A stretch of 33,510 bases of DNA from assembly GCA_007131925.1 (NCBI GenBank), contig SLPQ01000103.1:1-33510 (forward strand), given 5' to 3'. A program made the position numbers and the translations under genes. Positions 16,378 to 22,994 of the stretch are shown one piece after another. Under the pieces are notes generated by a model, which searched no databases, was not told the DNA's origin, and saw only the letters and a list, made by a program, of their open reading frames with translations. The stretch is from Candidatus Brocadiia bacterium. Lineage in GTDB: Bacteria; Planctomycetota; DG-23; SLPQ01. Within the stretch, counting starts at the first letter, position 1, and every line of letters begins with the position of its first letter.

Positions 16378-18045
16378 ATGGCGAGGGGACTGCTTGTAAG
16401 CTTCGCTGGCTACCCGTACACGCCTTCGAGCCTGATGCCGGACAACGGCCTTGCCGCGCTGGCCGGCTCGCTGCTCGATAACGGCCACGAGGTGAAGGTG
16501 CTGGACTACGGCACAGTGGATATGATCGCCCGCTACGTACCGCCGGCGCTGCACCGCCGGCTTGTTTCGATATGGAAAGAAGCCTCAACGGGCGCATCGT
16601 CGCCGCTTCTGCTGCTGCGGCTCATGAGGGCGGGTCTCTCTTCGTCGCGCGCGTCGAGGCGAGTGGTTAAAGCAATAGCGGATGAGCTTTCCGGCCAGAT
16701 AGAAGGCTTTCGACCGGATTTCGTGGGGTTCAAGCTCTGGAACGGCGACGGCTTTTCATCTTCGGTAACGCTTGCCGGCATGATCCGCAGCCGTCACCCG
16801 GACGTAAAGGTCATCGGCGGCGGGCCGCAGGTCGACTGGTTCGAGGAGTATGTGCTGGACTACACCGATGCCTTTCACGTACTCGCGCGCGGTGAGTGTG
16901 AGCATACTATTGCGCAGCTGGCTGAGTGGTCGGTGGGCAAGCGCCCACTCGAGGGCATCTCAAACCTGATATACAAGGGGCGCTCGGGTGAGCTGGTCAA
17001 GACGCCGCTGGAGCCCGTCGCTGATCTTGACGATCTGGCGATGCCCTGCTATGAGAGCGCGCACTATCCTTCGCTGCAAGGTACGCGCCACATGAAGATG
17101 ATCACCATCGACGAGAGTCGGGGCTGTCCGAACGACTGCCACTTCTGCATCCACCCGCGAAAGAGCAGCCGCAACTGGCGCATAAAATCTCCGGAGCGAC
17201 TGGTCAGTGAGTTGAAGGCGGTAATGTCCGAGACCGGCGCTGACACCTTCATCTACGCAGGCAGCAACACACCTTCAAAGGCTGCCGCTGCCAATGCGCG
17301 CGCGATCATCGACGCCCGCCTCGACATCCGCTATGCGGGCTTTGGCCATGCCCGCGGCATGAAAAAGGCCGACTTTGACATCATGGCCCGCAGCGGCTGC
17401 CGCGCGCTCTTCTACGGCGTCGAGAGCGGTTCCCAGCGCATACTCGATAAGTCCCTTAACAAGGGAAACAAGGTCGGAGAGGTCCGCGACATCCTCAAGC
17501 GCACCAAGGAGGCCGGTATATTCACCATCGGCTCGATCATATACCCAGCGCCCTTCGAGGACGCACAGAGCCGTGCCGAAACGCTCAATTTCATTCTCGA
17601 TGCCAGGCCCGACAGTGTGCCGGTGCAGTTTCCGGGGCTCGTCCCCGGCTCCAACTGGGACCGCGACGCCGAGAGGTTCGGCTTCCGGATGCCGCGTGGG
17701 CGTCGTGCTGCTATGCGTTATGGGCTGACGTACAAGATTCGCCTGATATATCCGCCACGTTTCTGGAAGCCGCTGCCGTATCTGCTCAACGGGCGCAATT
17801 CACGCGAGCTCTTTGCCGAGACGGCCGCGTTTGCAGCAGAGATAAAGAAAGCCGGTATCTCCACCAATGTCGCACATGACATGGTGCTCATGGCCGACAA
17901 GCTCGGTATGAGCCCCCAGGAGTTTCACGGGGAGTCCATGCGGCTCTTTTACACCGGTGACTATCAGGGTGTCAGGAAGTGGGTGGAGACTACAAACAGC
18001 AGCTCTCTGAGGACTCTGACGGCGCCGGCGATGAGCGCCGGGTAG
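16378..18045 (+). CDS. Radical SAM protein with B12-binding-like N-terminal domain
   Basis: A 555-residue protein. Residues ~1-190 form a Rossmann-like domain of the cobalamin-binding type (PDNGLAALAGSLLDNGHEVKVLD at the start, VIGGGPQVDW and ARGEC later), although the classical DxHxxG motif is not evident. The radical SAM core begins with the cluster motif C250-x3-C254-x2-C257 (SRGCPNDCHFC) and includes GVESGSQRILDK. The enzymes bind a 4Fe-4S cluster and S-adenosylmethionine, and many relatives methylate or rearrange lipids, hopanoids, antibiotics or cell-wall precursors. The substrate cannot be read here. ATG at 16378 has GAGGAG 9 nt upstream. The gene is divergent from the exosortase operon, so a shared regulator is possible. 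C-terminal residues ~480-555 form a helical region of unknown role. The family is secure, the reaction unknown. Confidence 0.9.
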   Translation: MARGLLVSFAGYPYTPSSLMPDNGLAALAGSLLDNGHEVKVLDYGTVDMIARYVPPALHRRLVSIWKEASTGASSPLLLLRLMRAGLSSSRASRRVVKAIADELSGQIEGFRPDFVGFKLWNGDGFSSSVTLAGMIRSRHPDVKVIGGGPQVDWFEEYVLDYTDAFHVLARGECEHTIAQLAEWSVGKRPLEGISNLIYKGRSGELVKTPLEPVADLDDLAMPCYESAHYPSLQGTRHMKMITIDESRGCPNDCHFCIHPRKSSRNWRIKSPERLVSELKAVMSETGADTFIYAGSNTPSKAAAANARAIIDARLDIRYAGFGHARGMKKADFDIMARSGCRALFYGVESGSQRILDKSLNKGNKVGEVRDILKRTKEAGIFTIGSIIYPAPFEDAQSRAETLNFILDARPDSVPVQFPGLVPGSNWDRDAERFGFRMPRGRRAAMRYGLTYKIRLIYPPRFWKPLPYLLNGRNSRELFAETAAFAAEIKKAGISTNVAHDMVLMADKLGMSPQEFHGESMRLFYTGDYQGVRKWVETTNSSSLRTLTAPAMSAG

Positions 18046-18096
18046 CCTGAGAAGCGCCAGAGAGCTCAAATCTCCGCCTGCCGGGACTTGTTATGG

Positions 18097-19023
18097 TCAA
18101 TCCGTGGCAAGCCGCGACAGGATGAAGTTTTTCAGCGCCTTCTCATCGAACGACGAGACTACCTCGACATTGGGCTCTCTGGGGGTAAAGGGCCGGTCAT
18201 CAGCTACCGTCGTGCCACGGGTGATCTCACCCTCGGTCTCTACATCGCACCAGACTCTGCGCGTCTTGAAGAGGTCGCCAGCCGCCACGACCGCAGCGGC
18301 GATGACATCATGGAGGTGCACGCCGTCGAGCCGGTGATAGCGGCGGTGAGCCTGCAGGTAAAAGGGCAGGAGGTTGCGCGCGAGCCTGCCTGCGCCGCGC
18401 CGACACTTGGCGAAAGCGTCGAAATCCCGCACTGTGAATACGAGCCTTGTAGTGATATCGAGCGGCACGATGGTGACCGGCAAGGGCGAGTTTATGACGC
18501 GCCGCGCGGCTTCCGGGTCATGGTGGATGTTGAACTCGCCAAGCGGACTTGCGTTTCCAGGCACGTGAAACGCGCCGCCCATCAGTACTATTCTTTCGAC
18601 CTTAGCGGTATGAAAGTCGATGCGATCAAGAGCGTCGGCGATGTTTGTCAGGGGCGCAAGGGCCAGGATGGTGACCGGCTCGGCCGAGCCGGTGAGGATG
18701 CTGGCTATGAGCTTGGCGGCCGGCTGGGCGGCGTTTCGCAGAAAGACGGGCAGGTAGGTGTTTGCAAGCCCGTCCTTGCCGTGTATATGGCGGGCGTCCT
18801 CGCCCGAGCGCGGCCAGTCGGGCCCCATTCCTATGAGCGGCTTCTCCTCGATGCGCAGAAAGCCGTATATCCGGTGGATGTTCTTGAGGCATTCCTCGGC
18901 AGGAAGATTTCCGCTTGCCGCCGTTACGGCATGCACTGTCACCTCAGGGCTCTTCACCAGAAGAGCAAGGGCCAGTGCATCGTCGATGCCCGGGTCTGTA
19001 TCAACTATGATCTTTCGCTTCAC
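18097..19023 (-). CDS. Inosine/uridine-preferring nucleoside hydrolase family (IunH/Rih-like)
   Basis: A 308-residue enzyme. It has the N-terminal calcium-binding signature DTDPGIDD (residues 8-15), a TILALAPLTNIA segment, VLMGGAF, EFNIHHDPEAA, and a C-terminal HLHDVIAAA motif equivalent to the catalytic or leaving-group histidine region. These enzymes hydrolyse the N-glycosidic bond of ribonucleosides to base plus ribose in salvage. The start chosen is GTG at 19023, with GGGAAGG 4 nt upstream, which gives the usual family length; a frame to 19107 adds residues with no similarity. A strong sigma-70-like promoter lies 47 bp upstream, divergent from the galK promoter. It is convergent with the radical SAM gene and ends 51 nt from it. 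Nucleoside specificity is not predictable. Confidence 0.93.
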   Translation of the reverse strand: MKRKIIVDTDPGIDDALALALLVKSPEVTVHAVTAASGNLPAEECLKNIHRIYGFLRIEEKPLIGMGPDWPRSGEDARHIHGKDGLANTYLPVFLRNAAQPAAKLIASILTGSAEPVTILALAPLTNIADALDRIDFHTAKVERIVLMGGAFHVPGNASPLGEFNIHHDPEAARRVINSPLPVTIVPLDITTRLVFTVRDFDAFAKCRRGAGRLARNLLPFYLQAHRRYHRLDGVHLHDVIAAAVVAAGDLFKTRRVWCDVETEGEITRGTTVADDRPFTPREPNVEVVSSFDEKALKNFILSRLATD

Positions 19024-19069
19024 AGGGCCTTCCCTTGTGCGGATGTATCGAGTCTGTCTCCGTATTTCA

Positions 19070-19098
19070 ACTATAAGCGCGGCTTCACGCGCCGTCAA
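19070..19098 (-). promoter_or_regulatory. Sigma-70-type promoter of the nucleoside hydrolase gene
   Basis: Minus strand: -35 TTGACG (19093-19098), 17-bp spacer, -10 TATAGT (19070-19075). It matches consensus at 5/6 in each box with the ideal spacing. It points leftward to the GTG at 19023, giving a leader of roughly 40 nt. Confidence 0.75.
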
Positions 19099-19126
19099 GC
19101 AGCACACGAGGTGCCCCCTTAGTCGC

Positions 19127-19155
19127 TTGACTTAGCGTCTGCTTTCGCCTACTAT
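19127..19155 (+). promoter_or_regulatory. Sigma-70-type promoter of the galK-trpD-leuC gene group
   Basis: Plus strand: -35 TTGACT (19127-19132), 17-bp spacer, -10 TACTAT (19150-19155). The galK ATG lies 22 nt further on, so the transcript leader is short (about 16 nt). The -35 boxes of this and the divergent promoter are only 28 bp apart, so one bound protein could affect both. Confidence 0.72.
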
Positions 19156-19177
19156 TTGGGCCGTAAAGGAGAAGAGG

Positions 19178-20365
19178 ATGGGCCATGGACCGGCCGCGGC
19201 GACGGCCGCGCGCTTCGCTCGAATGTACGCGCGCACCCCTGAGGGGGTGGCGTTTGCCCCGGGGCGAGTCAACATCATCGGTGAACATACCGACTACAAT
19301 AACGGCTGGGCGCTGCCCGCTGCGGTAAATCTGGCTACGTTCGTGGCCTGGGCGCCGAGTGATGATGGTGCTGTGCGCGTATGGTCAGAGACATGCGGCG
19401 ATGAGGCGGTCTTTGAGATGGCGGAGGCGTCGAGCGCCCCGGCAGCCTTCTGGGCGCGATACGCATGGGGCGTAGGCATGGCTCTTCTGGAGGAGGGTCT
19501 GCCCGCCCGCGCGGTGGATCTGTACTCCGACTCCAGCGTGCCGATCGGGGGAGGCTTGAGCTCATCTGCCTCCTTCGAGGTGGCCCTGGCGCTGGCGTAC
19601 CTTGGCGAAAAGGAGGCCGAAAAGGTCCCGCGGGAGCGGCTTGTACATATATGCCGGCGCGCTGAAAACCACTTCGTGGGTGTCAACTGCGGCGTGATGG
19701 ACCAGTTTTCAAGTGTATTTGGCGCAGAGGGCAAGGCGCTGCTTCTTGACTGTCGCAGCCTTGAGGCCAGGGAGGTCGCCTTTCCGTCGGATACCGTCAT
19801 GGTAGTAGCCGATACCACGGTCAGACACGCCCTCGGAGAGCACACTGAGGGCTATCATAAGCGGCAGCAGGAGTGCCGGCGGGCCGTGGAGGTGCTCGCG
19901 CGGCGTGAAGCAGCCGTCAGCTCCCTGCGTGAGGTCACGCGCGAGATGATCGAGGCGCACGCCCGGGAGCTTGGCGATGTGCTCACCAGACGTGTCAGGC
20001 ATGTAGTGAGTGAAAATGACAGGGTGCTTGAAGCGGCCGATGCGATGGCAGCTTCGGATGTCGCTGCGCTCGGCGATCTGCTGCGGGCAAGTCACCAGAG
20101 CTTGCGGGATGACTTTGAGGTCTCGTGTAATGAGCTGGACATCATGGTCGAGGTAGCCGAGGGCATCGACGGCTACTACGGCGGCAGGTTGGTTGGAGGC
20201 GGCTTCGGCGGATGTACGATAAGTCTTGTCGATGAGGCAAAGGCGCAGAGCTTCTGCGGCGAGCTGCAGCGACGTTACAAAGAGGCAACAGGCCTCGATG
20301 CCGGCATACACGCCGTGCGCCCTGGAAGGGGCGCCGGTTTCAAGGGTGCACGATGTTGGACATGA
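19178..20365 (+). CDS. galK: Galactokinase
   Basis: A 395-residue GHMP kinase. It has all three family motifs: the galactokinase signature GRVNIIGEHTDYNNG (29-43), the ATP-binding GGGLSSSAS (124-132), and the C-terminal GGGFGGCTISLV. The catalytic aspartate is in CGVMDQF (D175). It phosphorylates alpha-D-galactose at C1 using ATP, the entry step of the Leloir pathway; galT and galE are not in this window. ATG at 19178 has AAGGAGAAGAGG immediately upstream and a good promoter. Its last codons overlap the trpD start by 13 nt, so the two are cotranscribed and probably coupled. The pairing with amino-acid biosynthesis genes is odd for galK. Relatives phosphorylating other sugars (GalNAc or arabinose kinase) cannot be excluded by eye. 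Confidence 0.95.
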   Translation: MGHGPAAATAARFARMYARTPEGVAFAPGRVNIIGEHTDYNNGWALPAAVNLATFVAWAPSDDGAVRVWSETCGDEAVFEMAEASSAPAAFWARYAWGVGMALLEEGLPARAVDLYSDSSVPIGGGLSSSASFEVALALAYLGEKEAEKVPRERLVHICRRAENHFVGVNCGVMDQFSSVFGAEGKALLLDCRSLEAREVAFPSDTVMVVADTTVRHALGEHTEGYHKRQQECRRAVEVLARREAAVSSLREVTREMIEAHARELGDVLTRRVRHVVSENDRVLEAADAMAASDVAALGDLLRASHQSLRDDFEVSCNELDIMVEVAEGIDGYYGGRLVGGGFGGCTISLVDEAKAQSFCGELQRRYKEATGLDAGIHAVRPGRGAGFKGARCWT

Positions 20366-21372
20366 AGGATATCATAAGGCAGGTCGTGGAGCGCCGCGAT
20401 CTGAGCGAGAGCGAGGCGGCCGGGGCGATGGAGGTCATCATGTCCGGGATGGCCACCGACGCACAGATTGCCGCGCTGCTTGTAGCACTTCGTCTTAAAG
20501 GGGAGACGGTAGGTGAGATTACAGGCTTCGCGCGTGTCATGCGTGAAAAGGCCTCAAAGGTGGACGCGGGCGTCGACCTTACGGACACCTGCGGTACGGG
20601 CGGCGACGCGTCACTGAGTTTTAATATATCCACCACCGCGGCGATCGTCGCTGCCGGCATGGGAGTCAGGATAGCAAAGCATGGCAACCGCGCCGTATCC
20701 AGCGCCTCGGGGTCGGCTGATGTCTTGAAAGGACTGGGGGTAAACGTCGATGCAGGCGTCGAGACGGTCACCCGCTCGATCCGCGAGGCAAACTTCGGCT
20801 TTCTCTTTGCACCGCACCTGCACCTCGCCATGAAATACGCGATAGGCCCGAGGCGTGAGATGGGCATACGCACCGTCTTTAATATACTCGGCCCGCTGAC
20901 AAATCCCGCCGGCGCATCACGACAGCTCCTGGGAGTCTTCAGCGAGGATCTCACCGAGCCGCTCGCGAGAGTGCTTGTGAACCTCGGCAGCACGCGGGCC
21001 TGGGTGGTCCATGGGCAAGATGGGCTGGATGAGATCACTGTCACAGCTGAGACTTCGATAAGCGAGGCCGTTGATGGCGCTGTCAGGACATTCACGCTGA
21101 CGCCGGAGCAGATGGGTCTCAAGAGGTGGAGCCTCGAGGATCTGCAGGTCAGCGACGCGGCCGCAGCCGCCCGAGCGGTGCGCGAGGTGCTCGAGGGGGC
21201 GCAGGGCGCCCGGCGCGACATTGTCCTTGCGAATGCCGCCGCTGCGGCCGTTGTCGCCGGGCACGCTGCGGATATCGTCGAGGGAGTCGCTGCGGCCGCA
21301 GAGGCCATAGACAGCGGCAGCGCGAGCCGGGCACTTCAAAAGGTCGTCGAGATAACCAACGCCGGGACTTGA
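20353..21372 (+). CDS. trpD: Anthranilate phosphoribosyltransferase
   Basis: A 339-residue protein with TrpD hallmarks. The PRPP-binding loop is DTCGTGGD (78-85), followed by NIST (91-94), KHGNRAVSS (109-117) and SADVLKGLGV. The anthranilate-site region is FLFAPHLHLAMKY, then GIRTVFNILGPLTNP. TrpD joins anthranilate to PRPP to give N-phosphoribosylanthranilate, the second tryptophan pathway step. The length is normal for the single-domain form without a TrpG fusion. The start at 20353 has AAGGG 6 nt upstream; an alternative ATG at 20362 would form an ATGA overlap with the galK stop. No other trp genes are nearby, so this may be the scattered sole copy or a paralogue with another acceptor. The family call is firm; the tryptophan role is likely. 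Confidence 0.94.
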   Translation: MLDMKDIIRQVVERRDLSESEAAGAMEVIMSGMATDAQIAALLVALRLKGETVGEITGFARVMREKASKVDAGVDLTDTCGTGGDASLSFNISTTAAIVAAGMGVRIAKHGNRAVSSASGSADVLKGLGVNVDAGVETVTRSIREANFGFLFAPHLHLAMKYAIGPRREMGIRTVFNILGPLTNPAGASRQLLGVFSEDLTEPLARVLVNLGSTRAWVVHGQDGLDEITVTAETSISEAVDGAVRTFTLTPEQMGLKRWSLEDLQVSDAAAAARAVREVLEGAQGARRDIVLANAAAAAVVAGHAADIVEGVAAAAEAIDSGSASRALQKVVEITNAGT

Positions 21373-21373
21373 A

Positions 21374-21670
21374 ATGGACGGGATTACCTGTGACATGTGC
21401 GGCAAGAGCCTCCTGGTGGATGAGGACGTTCGCTACGTGGCCGACCTCGTCGTTTATGCGGCCTATGACCCCATGGAGCTGACCGATCGCGATTTCGAGC
21501 GCGACATCGGCGCGGAGATATCCACCACGCTGGCGGCCGCCAAGAAGCGTGACGCCAATGAGCTTGAAGAGGAGGTCGTCGCCTTGCGGCGCATGGATCT
21601 GTGTCCGACCTGCAGAAAAAGGCTGCTGGAGGAGCCGTTTGGCCGTGCCAGAGGCTCCAAGGCTACGTGA
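21374..21670 (+). CDS. 98-residue zinc-ribbon-like protein of unknown function
   Basis: A small protein with two CxxC knuckles, C6-C9 (TCDMCGKSLL) and C77-C80 (LCPTCRKRLL), flanking an acidic, mostly helical middle (residues ~35-72). The four cysteines could form one zinc site. It starts 1 nt after the trpD stop and ends 17 nt before the GTG start of leuC, so it is an integral part of the operon. I recognise no characterised family. A structural or regulatory zinc protein is plausible, and a role in Fe-S delivery to the dehydratase is only a guess. Coding potential is supported by position and cysteine pattern, although start-site evidence is weak because it overlaps the end of trpD. Confidence 0.72.
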   Translation: MDGITCDMCGKSLLVDEDVRYVADLVVYAAYDPMELTDRDFERDIGAEISTTLAAAKKRDANELEEEVVALRRMDLCPTCRKRLLEEPFGRARGSKAT

Positions 21671-21687
21671 AAGGAGAGAATGACCAG

Positions 21688-22947
21688 GTGGCATCCACGA
21701 TAACCGAAAAGATAATCGCCGCTCACGCCGGCCGGGACAGTGTCGCTGCGGGAGAGTTTGTATATGCGACGGTTGACATCGCCCTCGGAAACGACATCAC
21801 CGCGCCGATAGCGATCAGGGAGTTTGCCGAGGCTGGTTTCGACAAGGTCTTTGATCCGGAAAAGGTGGTCATGGTCCCCGATCATTTTACACCGAACAAA
21901 GACATAAAGAGCGCCGAGCAGTCGAAGATCCTGCGCGACTTTTCCCGGCGCCACAAGCTTACCCATTACTGGGAGGTCGGCAGGGTGGGCGTGGAGCATG
22001 CGCTGCTGCCCGAGCAGGGGGTGGTGGTTCCGGGCGACCTCGTCATCGGGGCCGACAGTCACACATGTACATACGGTGCCGTGGGCGCATTTGCCACAGG
22101 GGTGGGCTCGACCGACCTGGCCGCCGCGATGGCCTCCGGCAAAGTCTGGCTGCGCGTGCCTGAGAGCATGAAGTTTGTCTTTGAAGGCCGGAGACGCCGG
22201 TGGGTCGGCGGAAAGGACTTCATACTGGCCGTTATCGGCAAGATCGGCGTATCCGGCGCGCTTTACAGGGCGATGGAGTTCACCGGATCGGCCATAGGCA
22301 CACTGCCCATGGAAGACCGACTCACTATGTGCAACATGGCCATCGAGGCGGGCGCCAAAAACGGTATCGTCCCGCCGGATGATATTACCGCAGAGTACGA
22401 AAAGGGCCGCGCCGAGCGCGAGGGTGTTTTTTACAATAGCGACGAGGATGCCGCCTATGTCGAGACACACAGCTTCAACGCCGCCGAAATCCAGCCGCTG
22501 GTGGCCTGCCCCCACCTTCCCGAAAACGTTCGTGCAGCCGCCGAGCTCGATGGCGTCAAGGTCGACCAGGTAGTCATAGGCTCCTGCACCAACGGCCGGA
22601 TCAGCGACCTGCGCACGGCCGCCGAAATACTCAAGGGCAGAAAGGTTCATGAAGACGTGCGGCTCCTGGTGCTGCCGGCTACGCCGGCGATCTACCGCCA
22701 GGCGATGGATGAGGGGCTGCTTGAGATCTTTGCCGATGTAGATGCTGTCATCGGGCCGCCGACCTGCGGGCCGTGCCTCGGCGGACACATGGGTTGTCTG
22801 GCTTCCGGGGAAACGGCGGTAGCGACCACCAACAGAAACTTTGTCGGCCGCATGGGGCACCCGGAATCACAAGTGTACCTTTCCGGCCCGGCTGTCGCCG
22901 CCGCGAGCGCGGTGACCGGCCGCATAACCGACCCTAATGAACTGTAA
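21688..22947 (+). CDS. leuC: 3-isopropylmalate dehydratase large subunit family (LeuC / homoaconitase type)
   Basis: A 419-residue aconitase-superfamily protein. The three 4Fe-4S ligands are visible: C300 in IGSCTNGR, and C360 and C363 in PPTCGPCLGGHMG. DSHTCTYGAVGAFATGVGST and the KIGVSG region match the short 'archaeal-type' LeuC/HacA branch. It would isomerise 2-isopropylmalate in leucine synthesis with a separate small subunit (LeuD), which is not adjacent or elsewhere in the window. The start chosen is GTG at 21688, with AAGGAGAG 9 nt upstream, giving the normal family length; the open frame from 21601 overlaps the zinc-ribbon gene. Related enzymes include homoaconitase and dimethylmalate dehydratase, and sequence inspection does not separate them. 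Pathway assignment is moderate, family assignment high. Confidence 0.92.
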   Translation: MASTITEKIIAAHAGRDSVAAGEFVYATVDIALGNDITAPIAIREFAEAGFDKVFDPEKVVMVPDHFTPNKDIKSAEQSKILRDFSRRHKLTHYWEVGRVGVEHALLPEQGVVVPGDLVIGADSHTCTYGAVGAFATGVGSTDLAAAMASGKVWLRVPESMKFVFEGRRRRWVGGKDFILAVIGKIGVSGALYRAMEFTGSAIGTLPMEDRLTMCNMAIEAGAKNGIVPPDDITAEYEKGRAEREGVFYNSDEDAAYVETHSFNAAEIQPLVACPHLPENVRAAAELDGVKVDQVVIGSCTNGRISDLRTAAEILKGRKVHEDVRLLVLPATPAIYRQAMDEGLLEIFADVDAVIGPPTCGPCLGGHMGCLASGETAVATTNRNFVGRMGHPESQVYLSGPAVAAASAVTGRITDPNEL

Positions 22948-22994
22948 GCTCCTTAAAAGAGCCTTATGAGCCCGCAAGGGCGGGAGGGCCGAAG

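Noticed and set aside
18088-19122. 344-codon plus-strand frame
   Set aside because: It is the mirror of the nucleoside hydrolase gene, whose DTDPGIDD motif settles the strand.
20340-21308. 322-codon minus-strand frame opposite trpD
   Set aside because: The plus strand encodes complete TrpD motifs; the opposite frame is low-complexity (Ala/Ser/Pro-rich).
21463-22860. 465-codon minus-strand frame opposite leuC
   Set aside because: It is a shadow of the dehydratase gene, whose 4Fe-4S cysteines are intact on the plus strand.
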